A stretch of 64,000 nucleotides of DNA. It comes from Roseateles hydrophilus. Its GTDB lineage: Bacteria > Pseudomonadota > Gammaproteobacteria > Burkholderiales > Burkholderiaceae_C. Both the position numbers and the translations under genes were made by a program. Shown piece by piece: positions 19,969-29,277 of this stretch. Position 1 is the first letter of the stretch; each line of letters opens with the position of its first letter. The notes below the pieces were generated by a model. The model searched no databases. It saw nothing but the letters and a program-made list of their open reading frames with translations, and was not told the origin of the DNA. The stretch lies in the NCBI RefSeq assembly GCF_026712245.1, contig NZ_JAPPUY010000004.1:558001-622000 (forward strand). Reading direction: 5' to 3'.

Positions 19969-21844
19969 ATGCGTTCGCACTCCCGCCAGGGTATTCTTTC
20001 CCGAGCAGTTGCCGCAACTGACTGCGTAACTCTTGGTCCGACGGATTAGTCATCACCGCCACCTGACGAAGCCAATGTGCTGCATCCGCGTGGTCGGCGA
20101 AGTTGTTCAGCCTGGCAACCCGGAGTGCTTTGATCGGAGTTGCAACAGTGACGTCGCTGTCGGCCAGCAGTTCCTCATAGAGCTTCTCACCTGGCCTCAA
20201 CCCGCGTACCTCGATCCCGATATCTGATGGGCTGCGCCCGGAGAGTCGAATCATGTCGCGTGCGAGATCGATGATCCGCACAGGCTCTCCCATGTCGAGA
20301 ACCAGCACTTGACCGCTCTCTCCAATGACGGCTGCCTGCACGACCAGACGCGCAGCTTCCGGGATCGTCATGAAATACCGCGTCATCTCCGGGTGCGTCA
20401 CGGTGACCGGGCCGCCCCTGGCAATCTGCCCCTTAAATTTCGGGATCACGCTGCCGCTGGAGCCCAGCACATTGCCGAAGCGCACGGCCATGAAGCGAGT
20501 CGCGTGCCCCTGTCCCGCCATGTGACTGATGACCAGCTCGGCAGCGCGCTTGGTAGCACCCATCACGTTGGTAGGGTTCACTGCCTTGTCAGTGCTGATC
20601 AAAACAAAACGCTCGGCGCCATGCTCAGCAGCTGCCTGGCAAGCGTTGTAAGTTCCCAGCGTGTTGTTCCTCAACGCCGCCCACGCGTTCTCCTCCTCCA
20701 TCAGGGGCACATGCTTGTACGCCGCCGCATGGAACACGATCTGCGGCTTGTACTTGCCGAAGACGTAGCGCAGGTGCTCCAGGTCCTTCACATCGCCGAT
20801 CAGCCGCACCAGCGGGATGTGCGGGAACTTCTCACTCAGTTCCTGCTCGATCGTGTACAGCGCGAACTCGCTGAGTTCGTACAGCACGATCTTTGACGGG
20901 CCATAACGAGCCACCTGCCTGCACAGCTCAGAGCCAATCGAGCCGCCCGCGCCTGTGATCAGCACCACCTTGCCGTTCAGGCATTCGCTGATGCCGCCTT
21001 CGTCCAGTTCCACCGGTTCACGACCGAGCAAGTCCTCGGGTTCGATGTCTCGCACTTGGTCGACATGGCGGCCAGCCAGCAGTTCCTGGCTGCTGGGCAC
21101 CGTCAGCACGGGCAGGCCAGCCTGGCCCGCGAGATCCAGCGCACGGCGGCGCTGCGCCGCGGTGGCTGCTGGCATCGCGACGACGATGTGCGTGATGCCA
21201 TGCAACTCCGCGAAGCGCGGCAGATCCTCCAGCGTGCCCAGCACCGGCACACCGGCCACGCGGGCGCCGCGTTTCTCAGGCGCGTCGTCGAGAAAGCCGA
21301 CCACCACCCAGCCCTGGCTGTGCTGGATGCCGGCCACCAGCAACCGGCCTGCATCCCCTGCCCCCATCACCAGCGCACGCCGCTGCTCCTCGGCGCTGCC
21401 GCTGATGCGGCTGCGCATGTGCTCGTACAGCATGCGGTAGCCCATGCGCATCATGGCCAGCGCCATCAGCGTGAAGACCGGGTGCAGCGCCAGCACCGCG
21501 CGCGGCACCTTGGCCAACTGGGCCATCAGCACGGCGACAGACACGACCAGGCCGGCAGCTAGGCAGACAACGGCCAGCCGCTTGATCTCGCCAAAGCCGC
21601 TGAAGCGCCACATGCCCTTGGGCACCTTCAGCAGCTTCAACAGCACGGCGTAGACAGCGACGACGCCCAGCAGAACCCAGTGGTCGTAGTCGGGCCGTGC
21701 GCTGAACCAGCGCTCGAAGCCGAGGCGGAACAGGTAGGTGGCCTGCCAAGCGACGGCAACGGCCACCATGTCCAGCGCGAGCGCCAGCACTTCCCGGTGG
21801 GGGCGGATGCGCGTCAGCCAGGCATCCAGGGACAACCAGTTCAT
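19961..21844 (-). CDS. membrane UDP-sugar 4,6-dehydratase (CapD/WbpM family)
   Basis: The 627-residue protein has four N-terminal membrane helices (to about residue 130), then a Rossmann-like domain with GAGDAGRLL, then an extended SDR domain with TGAGGSIGSELCRQ. The catalytic region reads STDKAVNPTNVMGATKR, where methionine replaces the usual tyrosine, as is known for WbpM-type enzymes. It makes 4-keto-6-deoxy sugars from UDP-HexNAc, a substrate for the aminotransferase at 22447-23607. It lies ten bases after the initiating transferase. Confidence 0.92.
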   Translation of the reverse strand: MNWLSLDAWLTRIRPHREVLALALDMVAVAVAWQATYLFRLGFERWFSARPDYDHWVLLGVVAVYAVLLKLLKVPKGMWRFSGFGEIKRLAVVCLAAGLVVSVAVLMAQLAKVPRAVLALHPVFTLMALAMMRMGYRMLYEHMRSRISGSAEEQRRALVMGAGDAGRLLVAGIQHSQGWVVVGFLDDAPEKRGARVAGVPVLGTLEDLPRFAELHGITHIVVAMPAATAAQRRRALDLAGQAGLPVLTVPSSQELLAGRHVDQVRDIEPEDLLGREPVELDEGGISECLNGKVVLITGAGGSIGSELCRQVARYGPSKIVLYELSEFALYTIEQELSEKFPHIPLVRLIGDVKDLEHLRYVFGKYKPQIVFHAAAYKHVPLMEEENAWAALRNNTLGTYNACQAAAEHGAERFVLISTDKAVNPTNVMGATKRAAELVISHMAGQGHATRFMAVRFGNVLGSSGSVIPKFKGQIARGGPVTVTHPEMTRYFMTIPEAARLVVQAAVIGESGQVLVLDMGEPVRIIDLARDMIRLSGRSPSDIGIEVRGLRPGEKLYEELLADSDVTVATPIKALRVARLNNFADHADAAHWLRQVAVMTNPSDQELRSQLRQLLGKEYPGGSANAFT

Positions 21845-21854
21845 CGTCAGGCTT

Positions 21855-22439
21855 TCAGTTCTTCAACGCGCCCAGCGTCGCCAGGATCAGCCGCACATCG
21901 CCCATCAGGCTGGCACTGCGCACATAGTCGGCCGCCAGCCGCAGCTTGGTCGGCAACACGACCTCGACGTACTCGCGCTCTGGGTCGACGGCGTTTGCGA
22001 GCAGTTCACTCTCGTTACGAAAGCGCAGCGACGCAGGATCGGTGATGCCCGGCCGCACCGACAGCACCACCTCGCGCAGCTCAGCCGGGTACAGCGCCAC
22101 GTAGCGGGGCACCTCGGGGCGCGGGCCGACGAGGCTCATCGCGCCGCGCAGCACGTCCCACAGTTGCGGCAGTTCGTCGAGCTTGGTGGCGCGCAGCAGA
22201 CGGCCGGCGCGCGTGATGCGCGGGTCGGCGCCGACCGTGATCTGGGCGCCCTGCCCGACCTGCATGGTGCGGAACTTGTGGATGGTGAACGGCACGCCGA
22301 AGCGGCCGACGCGGGTCTGGCGGAACAGCGCCGGCCCCGGCGAGTCAAGCTTGACCCAGACCGCTGCAGCCAACAGCAGCGGCGCCAGCAGCAGCAAGCC
22401 CAGCCCCGCGCAGATCACGTCGAACAAGCGTTTGGCCAA
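21855..22439 (-). CDS. undecaprenyl-phosphate sugar phosphotransferase (PglC/WcaJ C-terminal type)
   Basis: This small monotopic enzyme starts the glycan by moving a phosphosugar to undecaprenyl phosphate. It has the hydrophobic N-terminal hairpin, then KFRTM, the conserved TKLDELPQLWDVLRG and MSLVGPRPE segments with catalytic acidic residues, and RPGITDPAS. A TTG at 22439 gives the usual short family start (MAKRLFD) and removes a 50-base overlap with the upstream gene. An ATG at 22496 would give 213 residues. Together with the dehydratase and aminotransferase it suggests an amino-dideoxy sugar as the first residue. Confidence 0.88.
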   Translation of the reverse strand: MAKRLFDVICAGLGLLLLAPLLLAAAVWVKLDSPGPALFRQTRVGRFGVPFTIHKFRTMQVGQGAQITVGADPRITRAGRLLRATKLDELPQLWDVLRGAMSLVGPRPEVPRYVALYPAELREVVLSVRPGITDPASLRFRNESELLANAVDPEREYVEVVLPTKLRLAADYVRSASLMGDVRLILATLGALKN

Positions 22440-22446
22440 GGTCGGG

Positions 22447-23607
22447 TCAAGCCAGCAACGCGCGCACGGCCGCAATGACACGCTCAACATCCGCATCGCT
22501 CATCGCCGTGTACAGCGGCAAGCTGACCGTGCGCTCGAACGCCTTCTGCGACTGCGGGAACTGCTCTGGTGTCAGGCCGTAGCGGTCACGCCAGTACGGG
22601 TGCAGGTGCAGCGGCACGTAATGCACGCTGCAGCCGATGCCGGCAGCAAACATGCCTTCGATGAAGGCATCACGCGTGATCGGTGCGTCGTCAGCCAGCC
22701 GCACGACGTACAGGTGCCAGGCGTGGGTATCACCCTCGGGCGCAACGGGTGGCAGGATCAGCGGCAGGTCAGCAAACGCGCCGTTGAAGCTCGCCGCAAT
22801 CTGCTCGCGACGGGCCTGAAAGGCAGGCAGGCGCTTGAGCTGGTGCAGCCCCAATGCCGCCGCGATGTCGGTCAGGTTGTACTTGAAGCCCGGCGCGACG
22901 ATCTCGTAATACCAGCTGGGCACCTTGGCCGTGAAGCGGTCGAACGCGTCGCGGCTCATGCCATGCAGGCGCATGATGCGCGCACGCTTGGCGATCTCCG
23001 GGTTGCGGGTGACCAGCATGCCACCCTCGCCCGTGGTCATCGTCTTGTTGGCGTAGAAGCTGAACACCGTGGCGTCGGTGCCCAGCGTGCCGATCAGCTC
23101 CTTTTCCAGCGTGGTCGGCAGCGCGTGCGCCGCGTCGTCAATGACGCGCAGGCCGTGCCGACGAGCGATGTCCAGCACCGCGATCATGTCCACCGCCAAG
23201 CCGGCATAGTGCACCGGCATGATGGCCTTCGTGCGTGGCGTGATCGCCGCCTCGATGGCCTTGACGTCGATGTTCAGCGTGGCGGGGTCGATGTCCACCA
23301 GCTTCACGTCGGCGCCAAGGTAGCGCACCACCTCGGCCGTGGCCGTGAAGGTGTGCGTCGTCGTGATGACCTCGTCGCCCGGGCCCAGGCCGATGGCCTC
23401 CAGCGCCAGATGCAGGCCGGCGGTCGCCGAGTTGACCGCGATGCATTCGATCTGTGGGTCGCCCAGGAACTCGGCGAAGGCCTGCTCGAAGCGTTTGGCC
23501 TTGGGGCCGGTCGTGATCCAGCCGGATTTCAGCGTGTCGACCACCTCGGCGATCTCGTCGTCGCCGATGTCGGGCAGGGCAAAGGGCAGAAAGGGTGATT
23601 GGCCCAT
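22447..23607 (-). CDS. DegT/DnrJ/EryC1-type sugar aminotransferase
   Basis: This PLP enzyme aminates a 4-keto sugar nucleotide, most likely the product of the neighbouring CapD-type dehydratase. The PLP lysine is K188 in [14 protein letters not shown], and the conserved VIDDAAHA segment (about 155-162) holds the aspartate that contacts the cofactor ring. The ATG at 23607 gives 386 residues. A TTG at 23613 overlaps the fcl stop and is an alternative. The family is certain and the exact sugar is not. Confidence 0.92.
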   Translation of the reverse strand: MGQSPFLPFALPDIGDDEIAEVVDTLKSGWITTGPKAKRFEQAFAEFLGDPQIECIAVNSATAGLHLALEAIGLGPGDEVITTTHTFTATAEVVRYLGADVKLVDIDPATLNIDVKAIEAAITPRTKAIMPVHYAGLAVDMIAVLDIARRHGLRVIDDAAHALPTTLEKELIGTLGTDATVFSFYANKTMTTGEGGMLVTRNPEIAKRARIMRLHGMSRDAFDRFTAKVPSWYYEIVAPGFKYNLTDIAAALGLHQLKRLPAFQARREQIAASFNGAFADLPLILPPVAPEGDTHAWHLYVVRLADDAPITRDAFIEGMFAAGIGCSVHYVPLHLHPYWRDRYGLTPEQFPQSQKAFERTVSLPLYTAMSDADVERVIAAVRALLA

Positions 23608-23609
23608 GA

Positions 23610-24551
23610 TCAACCGGACACGCGTCTATGGAAGTCAGCGTAGGCCAACGCAATCCCTTCACGCAAGTGCATCGTGGCCCGCCAACCCCGGCTCGCCAGC
23701 AAGCTGACATCCATCAGCTTGCGTGGCGTGCCATCGGGCTTGCTGGTGTCAAACACCAGCTGACCTTCAAAGCCCACCACCTCGCAGACCAAGGTGGCCA
23801 AGTCTCGGATGCTCACATCCTCACCCACCCCGACGTTGACCAGCACGTCTTCGGCGCCCGTTTCCATCAAGTAGACGCAGGCATCCGCCAGGTCGTCGAC
23901 GTAGAGGAACTCGCGCAGCGGCGAGCCCGTGCCCCAGACCACCAGTTCCTTGTCGCCGCGCAGCTTGGCTTCGTGGGCCTTGCGGATCAGCGCGGGCAGT
24001 ACATGGCTGTTGTTGAGGTCGTAGTTGTCGTTGGGGCCGTAGAGGTTGGTGGGCATCGCGCTGACGTACTGGCGCCCGTACTGGGCGTTGTAGGCCTCGC
24101 AGAGCTTGATGCCGGCGATCTTGGCGATGGCGTAGGGCTCGTTGGTGGGTTCCAGCGGGCCAGTCAGCAGGCTCTCTTCCTTCAATGGCTGCGGCGCGAG
24201 CTTGGGGTAGATGCAGCTGGAGCCCAGAAACATGAGCCGCTGAACGCCCGCAAGGTGCGCGCCGTGGATCAGGTTGGCCTCGATCATGAGGTTCTGATAC
24301 AGGAACTCGGCGCGGAAGGTGTTGTTGGCGTGGATGCCGCCCACCTTGGCGGCAGCAATGAACAGGTAGTCGGGCTTGTTGGCCTGCAGCCAGGCGTGCA
24401 CGGCACGCTGGTCCAGCAGGTCAAGCTCGCTGCGGCCGGCGGTCAGCACTTGCGTGTAGCCGCCGGACTGCAGGCGGCGCACCAGTGCCGAGCCGACCAT
24501 GCCACGGTGGCCGGCCACGAAGATGCGTGCATCCTTGGGCAGTGTGCTCAT
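23610..24551 (-). CDS. fcl: GDP-L-fucose synthase
   Basis: This NADPH-dependent epimerase/reductase converts GDP-4-keto-6-deoxymannose to GDP-L-fucose. The 313-residue protein has the cofactor motif [10 protein letters not shown] (near residue 14), the catalytic GSSCIYP segment with S111 and C113, and Y140 with K144 (YAIAK). The ATG at 24551 was chosen because it lies just after the gmd stop and gives a standard N-terminus, whereas the open frame runs on into gmd. Confidence 0.95.
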   Translation of the reverse strand: MSTLPKDARIFVAGHRGMVGSALVRRLQSGGYTQVLTAGRSELDLLDQRAVHAWLQANKPDYLFIAAAKVGGIHANNTFRAEFLYQNLMIEANLIHGAHLAGVQRLMFLGSSCIYPKLAPQPLKEESLLTGPLEPTNEPYAIAKIAGIKLCEAYNAQYGRQYVSAMPTNLYGPNDNYDLNNSHVLPALIRKAHEAKLRGDKELVVWGTGSPLREFLYVDDLADACVYLMETGAEDVLVNVGVGEDVSIRDLATLVCEVVGFEGQLVFDTSKPDGTPRKLMDVSLLASRGWRATMHLREGIALAYADFHRRVSG

Positions 24552-24559
24552 GGCCGGGC

Positions 24560-25684
24560 TCACTCGTTGTAGTCGTAGGCTTGGAAGCCGGCGGCCTTGA
24601 CGAGGCTGTCGCGGCGGGCGGAGGTGTAGTCGGCCTCCACCATTTCGGCCACGAGTTCTTTCAGCGTGGTCTTGGGCACCCAGCCAAGCTTTTCCTTGGC
24701 CTTGGTGGGGTCGCCCAGCAGGGTTTCCACTTCGGTGGGGCGGTAGTAGCGGGGGTCCACACGCACGATGACGTCGCCGACTTTGCACTTGGCCTTGTCG
24801 CCTTCGACCTTGATCACGCGGCCCACTTCCTGCTCGCCCTCGCCCTCAAAGGCGAGGGTGACGCCCAGCTCGGCCGCAGCGAACTCCACGAACTGGCGCA
24901 CGCTGTATTGCACGCCGGTGGCGATGACGAAGTCTTCGGCTTGCTGTTGCTGCAGCATCAGCCATTGCATTTCGACGTAGTCCTTGGCGTGGCCCCAGTC
25001 GCGCAGTGCGCTCATGTTGCCCAGGTACAGGCAGTCTTGCAGGCCCAGCGCGATGCGAGCGATGGCGCGCGTGATCTTGCGGGTGACGAAGGTTTCGCCG
25101 CGCAGCGGGCTTTCGTGGTTGAACAGGATGCCGTTGCAGGCGTAGATGCCGTAGGCCTCACGGTAGTTGACCGTGATCCAGTAGGCGTACATCTTGGCCA
25201 CGGCGTACGGGCTGCGCGGGTAGAAGGGGGTGGTTTCCTTCTGGGGGATTTCCTGCACCAGGCCGTACAGCTCGGAGGTGGAGGCCTGGTAGAAGCGGGT
25301 CTTCTTTTCCAGGCCCAGGATGCGGATGGCTTCCAGCAGGCGCAGGGTGCCGATGCCGTCGGCGTCAGCGGCGTACTCGGGCTGGTCGAAGCTCACGGCC
25401 ACATGGCTCATGGCGCCCAGGTTGTAGATCTCGTCGGGCTGGGTTTCCTGGACGATGCGGATCAGGTTGGTAGAGTCGGTCAGGTCACCGTAGTGCAGCT
25501 TGAAGCGCTGGTTGTCCACGTGCGGGTCCTGATACAGGTGGTCCACGCGGTCGGTGTTGAACAGCGACGAACGGCGCTTGATGCCGTGCACCTCGTAGCC
25601 CTTGGACAGGAGCAATTCAGCGAGGTAGGCGCCGTCTTGGCCGGTGATGCCGGTGATAAGGGCTTTTTTCGAGGCTTGACTCAA
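24560..25684 (-). CDS. gmd: GDP-mannose 4,6-dehydratase
   Basis: This SDR enzyme makes GDP-4-keto-6-deoxymannose, the substrate of the adjacent Fcl. The 374-residue protein has [15 protein letters not shown], the GDLTD and STSELYG segments, and the catalytic Y-x3-K in SPYAVAKMY. No ATG is available at the right place. The TTG at 25684 gives [12 protein letters not shown], a normal Gmd start, while the longer frame upstream translates shadow sequence of the methyltransferase. The lipid-linked glycan therefore probably contains fucose or a related 6-deoxyhexose. Confidence 0.94.
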   Translation of the reverse strand: MSQASKKALITGITGQDGAYLAELLLSKGYEVHGIKRRSSLFNTDRVDHLYQDPHVDNQRFKLHYGDLTDSTNLIRIVQETQPDEIYNLGAMSHVAVSFDQPEYAADADGIGTLRLLEAIRILGLEKKTRFYQASTSELYGLVQEIPQKETTPFYPRSPYAVAKMYAYWITVNYREAYGIYACNGILFNHESPLRGETFVTRKITRAIARIALGLQDCLYLGNMSALRDWGHAKDYVEMQWLMLQQQQAEDFVIATGVQYSVRQFVEFAAAELGVTLAFEGEGEQEVGRVIKVEGDKAKCKVGDVIVRVDPRYYRPTEVETLLGDPTKAKEKLGWVPKTTLKELVAEMVEADYTSARRDSLVKAAGFQAYDYNE

Positions 25685-25740
25685 AGTATGACTCCGCTGA
25701 CTGTTCTGGTGGCAAACCCTGAATGATAGAGGTCCACCAC

Positions 25741-26415
25741 CTACTTCTCGATCAGCACCAGCCGATGCGTCCTCAGCCACGGCAGCAGATTGAGCCAACC
25801 ATAGGCAGCCGGCAGCGCCCGCGCCAGCGGTGGCGCCAGCGTCACGCGGCGGGCGGTGAAGCGGCCCTGCGGGAACAGCGCACGCACGCGCGCCAGCGGC
25901 ACGCCGCGCACGTCCGGGTTGCGCGGGTTGTTGACGGTGAAGTCGTACCAGACGATGGCCCCGCCGGGCTTGAGCCAGCGCCACATCGCGTCGGCCACGC
26001 GCTGCTGCAACGCGTCGTCGAGGATGGACGAGAACACGGTGGACTGCAGCACCAGGTCCTGGCTGCCGGCCGCAACGTCGGCCGCCGCAGCATCGCCGGC
26101 CAGCAGGCGCACGCCCTCGGGCAGCGCAGCGCGTGCGGCGGCCAGGCGCTCGGGCAGCAGTTCGATGCCGGTTAGATGGGCGGGCCGCAGGCCCAGACGC
26201 AGCAGGTCCAGCAGGTTGCCGCCGGCGCCGCAGCCCACCTCGGTGGCGCGCCAATCCGCAGGCAAGCCAGGGCGCTGCGCCAGCAGCTTTAGCAGCGCAC
26301 GCTGGCGCTCCTGCCACATCTGCCAGACCTCGGGGCGCAGCAGGCTGTAGCAGTCGCCCTCAACGTGTTGCGCGCGGCGCGCGTAGCGCTGGGCGATCTG
26401 GTCCAACTCGGTCAT
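25741..26415 (-). CDS. class I SAM-dependent methyltransferase
   Basis: The 224-residue protein has a Rossmann-type methyltransferase core: [13 protein letters not shown] near residue 62 (SAM-binding motif I), an acidic GIELLPERL segment after it, LAGDAA, and a [10 protein letters not shown] segment near residue 155. It probably methylates a sugar or chain end of the polysaccharide, judged from location only. Its start overlaps the upstream glycosyltransferase stop by four bases. Confidence 0.82.
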   Translation of the reverse strand: MTELDQIAQRYARRAQHVEGDCYSLLRPEVWQMWQERQRALLKLLAQRPGLPADWRATEVGCGAGGNLLDLLRLGLRPAHLTGIELLPERLAAARAALPEGVRLLAGDAAAADVAAGSQDLVLQSTVFSSILDDALQQRVADAMWRWLKPGGAIVWYDFTVNNPRNPDVRGVPLARVRALFPQGRFTARRVTLAPPLARALPAAYGWLNLLPWLRTHRLVLIEK

Positions 26416-27638
26416 TGCAATGCCTCGATGAAGCGAGCAGCCAGTACCGGGTAGGCGTGGTGGGCCATCGCAAAGGCACGGCCGCGCTCGCCCATGGCGG
26501 CGTGTTCGCCGTGCGACAACACCGCCAACTTCAGCAAGCCGTCGGCGACGGCCTTGGGATCCTCGGGCGCCACGGTGAGCCCGGCACCGGCCTCGGCGAC
26601 CGGGTCATTGCCCGCCTCCACCGAGTGCAGCACGGCGCGCCCGGCCATCAGGTAATCGATGAGCTTGTTGGGCGCGATGCCGAAGCGGTAGATGGGCGTG
26701 CGCTGCCAGCCGATGTAGGCGATGTCGAAGTGGCCCAGCAGCGTCGGGATCTGCGCCTTCGGAATCGGGGCGAACAAGCGTACGTTCGCTAGGCCCTCGG
26801 CGGTGACACGGGCGGCCAGCCGCTCGGCTTCGTGGCCGCTGCCGACAAGCACGAAGCTCAGCGGCGCATCCTTGAGTTTGGCCGCCGCATCCAGCAGCAC
26901 GTCCAACGCGTTGGGCAGGCCCATGGAGCCGGCGTAGCCGACCACGACGCGGCCCGCAGCGCGCTCGGCGTCCAGGTGCGCCTGCAGCGTCACGCCCAGC
27001 GGCGCCGACGCGCCCTGCCATTCCTCGGGCGCAAAGCCATTGGGCACGATGTGCAGCTTGCGCAGATCCAGGCCCCGGGAGGCCATGTGCTCATGCACGC
27101 AGGGCAGCATGGAGACGACCACATCGGCGTCACGGTAGGCATCGGCCTCGGCCTTGCCGCACATCAGCGCGAACGGGTGGCGCGGCGACATGCCGGACAG
27201 CTCGATCAGCGACAGCGGCCACAGGTCGTGCACCTCGTAGACCAGCTTGGCTTTGGCGAGCCTGGCCAGCTTCTTGGCCACCCACACGTCCATCGGGTAG
27301 GTGCTGGACGCGATGACCACATCGGGCCGGAACTCGCGCGTCAACCGCCAGGCGTCGGCGCGCAGCTGGCGCAGGAAGGACAGGATGTTGCGCAGGCGGC
27401 CCACGCCGTTGCCGGCGTAGTGCGGCGTGGGCAGCCAGCGGTACCGGATGCCGTCGATGAACTCCTCCACCGGCTGGCCCGGCACCTCGGGCTGCACGGC
27501 GCGCACATGCGAGTACGACGCGGCGACGATGGTGACCTCGTGCCCCGCCCTCACCCACTCGCGGGCCAGGTAGTAAGGGCGGAACTCCATGCCGTGGCGC
27601 GGCGAGCCGGCGTAGTGGTTGACGAGCAGCAGCCTCAT
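26412..27638 (-). CDS. glycosyltransferase family 4 (WbuB-like)
   Basis: This 408-residue GT-B enzyme opens with MRLLLVNHYAGSPRHGMEFR, the form seen in WbuB-type transferases that often use amino-dideoxy sugars. The donor-domain segments VVGYAGSMGLPNALD and YRFGIAPNKLIDYLMAGR follow. The catalytic acidic site is the usual later EAG-type region. Both ends overlap neighbours by four bases, so four genes are translated as a coupled set. It adds one residue to the repeat, and the sugar is unknown. Confidence 0.87.
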   Translation of the reverse strand: MRLLLVNHYAGSPRHGMEFRPYYLAREWVRAGHEVTIVAASYSHVRAVQPEVPGQPVEEFIDGIRYRWLPTPHYAGNGVGRLRNILSFLRQLRADAWRLTREFRPDVVIASSTYPMDVWVAKKLARLAKAKLVYEVHDLWPLSLIELSGMSPRHPFALMCGKAEADAYRDADVVVSMLPCVHEHMASRGLDLRKLHIVPNGFAPEEWQGASAPLGVTLQAHLDAERAAGRVVVGYAGSMGLPNALDVLLDAAAKLKDAPLSFVLVGSGHEAERLAARVTAEGLANVRLFAPIPKAQIPTLLGHFDIAYIGWQRTPIYRFGIAPNKLIDYLMAGRAVLHSVEAGNDPVAEAGAGLTVAPEDPKAVADGLLKLAVLSHGEHAAMGERGRAFAMAHHAYPVLAARFIEALQ

Positions 27639-28711
27639 GCCGGGGTCAGCTCCTTCAGGCGGGTCAGAAAGCGCTGCACATGCGGCTCGAACAGGCCGTT
27701 CGCGGCGACCCAGTCGCGGTTGATGGGGCCGAGCCTGGCTGCGTCCAACGCGTCCATGCGCGCGGGCAGGTCCTCCAGTGCGCCGACGATGAGCCCGCGC
27801 GCGGAGTCACCGATCACCTCACGGTTGGCCGGCAGGTCCGACAGCAGCGGCACGCAGCCATGCGCCATCGCCTCCAGCACCGACACCGACACCGAGTCGC
27901 TCTCGGGCAGGCTCAGGAACCACGTCGACCGAGCGTAGTGGGCCGCCTGCGCCGCCGCGTCCAGCCGGCCCACGAACGTCACCTTGTCCGCCAGGCCGCG
28001 TGCCGACACGTCAGCCTCTAAGGCCTGCCGCAACGAGCCGTCGTTGGCCACCACGAGGCGGGCCTCGGGCTGCGCGGCGGCGATGCGCGCGAACGCGTCG
28101 ATGACGAGCTGTGGCCGGTAGATCGACTCCAGGCCGCGGTTCGCGAAGCACAGCCAGGGCTGCTTCTTCGCGTTCTGCTTGGGCAGCGCTTCCAGACCGA
28201 ACGGGAAGGTCATCACCTCACCCGCGCCCAGCTCGCGCATGCGCTCGGTCATGTAGAGCGAGTCTGACGTGGCAAGCGCGCAATGCCGCAGCACCTTCTT
28301 CGTCATCCAGCGCCAGGCGCCACCACGCTGCGGCGTGACGAGGATGTCGCTGCCCCAGGCCGAGCCGGCGATCTGCGCGCGCAGCCGCCAGCCGAGCTTG
28401 GCCGCCCAGGCCAGCGAGCCGTGCGAGGTCAGGTAGTGCGCATGCAGCCAGTCGGCATCCACGGCGGCCAGCCACTGGCCCATGCGCGGCAGCTGCTTGA
28501 TCAGCGCGACATTGCCGCCACCATGGTCGGGCTCGGTGTTCAGCGCCAGCCGCTGCGCGTCGGGCAGCAGCTGCAGGAACTCGGGCAGAAAGCCACGCGA
28601 CGAGATCGCATACAGCTGCACCCGTGGCTTCAGCGCACGGGCCCACTTCAGCAGATGCGGACTCTCGCCGTCGCCGATCAGCACCAGCTTCAGGCCACCA
28701 CCGAGACTCAC
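27635..28711 (-). CDS. glycosyltransferase family 4
   Basis: This 358-residue GT-B protein has ARSTWFLSLPESDSVSVSVLE, the modified E-x7-E region of GT4, followed by AMAHGCVPLLSDLPANREV. The acceptor half carries the WLHAHYLTSHGS segment. The start is a GTG at 28711 that overlaps the acyltransferase stop (GTGA). Upstream in-frame starts would only translate shadow of the neighbour. Specific substrate is not predictable. Confidence 0.85.
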   Translation of the reverse strand: MSLGGGLKLVLIGDGESPHLLKWARALKPRVQLYAISSRGFLPEFLQLLPDAQRLALNTEPDHGGGNVALIKQLPRMGQWLAAVDADWLHAHYLTSHGSLAWAAKLGWRLRAQIAGSAWGSDILVTPQRGGAWRWMTKKVLRHCALATSDSLYMTERMRELGAGEVMTFPFGLEALPKQNAKKQPWLCFANRGLESIYRPQLVIDAFARIAAAQPEARLVVANDGSLRQALEADVSARGLADKVTFVGRLDAAAQAAHYARSTWFLSLPESDSVSVSVLEAMAHGCVPLLSDLPANREVIGDSARGLIVGALEDLPARMDALDAARLGPINRDWVAANGLFEPHVQRFLTRLKELTPA

Positions 28712-29277
28712 AGCATGCCCTTTCCAGCCCAGCCTTCGTAGGCAGCACGCAGCTCCGGGTACTTGGCCAGCAGCGCCGCATCGCGCTGGCGCGTGTCGCC
28801 TACTTGGCGGGCAGGCTGGCCGGCCATGATGGCGAAGTCCGGCGCCACACCGCGCAGCTGCGAATAGGCACACAGCATGGCGCCCTTGCCCAGCACGCTG
28901 CCGGGCTCGATGAGGCTGTGCGGGCCCACAAAGCTGTAAGCGCCCAGGCGCACTGCCGCCTTGACGTAGCCCGGCGGCTCGCCGCCAAGCGTCGCAAAGC
29001 GCCGGCCGTTGATGCGCAGCGCGTTGTGGGTGCTGTGGGTCACGATGGAACAGAAGTTGGTGATCTGCACGCCTTCCTCGATGAGGAGGCCGGCGCCGGC
29101 GTCGATGAAATTGAACTGGCCGATGAACACGTGGTCGCCCAGCGCCAGGCCCGCCTCGCCCTCGATGCAGGTGCTGGGCGCGATGCGCGAATGCGGCGCA
29201 CCTGCCTCGCCGAAGAGCATGCGAAAGCCGATCAGCCGCACGAGGCGGCGCCGCAGGCGATTGAGGAAGACGCGCAT
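28708..29277 (-). CDS. hexapeptide-repeat acyltransferase
   Basis: The 189-residue protein shows left-handed beta-helix repeats, with isoleucine or valine every six residues, as in the CysE/WcaF group (for example the GLLIEEGVQITNF and AAVRLGAYSFVGPHS stretches). A His in IVTHSTH is a candidate catalytic base. It probably O-acetylates or N-acetylates a sugar of the polysaccharide. The ATG at 29277 shares one base with the flippase stop, which supports this start over the longer frame. Confidence 0.83.
   Translation of the reverse strand: MRVFLNRLRRRLVRLIGFRMLFGEAGAPHSRIAPSTCIEGEAGLALGDHVFIGQFNFIDAGAGLLIEEGVQITNFCSIVTHSTHNALRINGRRFATLGGEPPGYVKAAVRLGAYSFVGPHSLIEPGSVLGKGAMLCAYSQLRGVAPDFAIMAGQPARQVGDTRQRDAALLAKYPELRAAYEGWAGKGML

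Noticed and set aside
25685-26317. Long N-terminal extension of gmd
   Set aside because: The 210 extra residues translate another frame of the methyltransferase gene. Gmd proteins start at the TTG-initiated MSQASKK.
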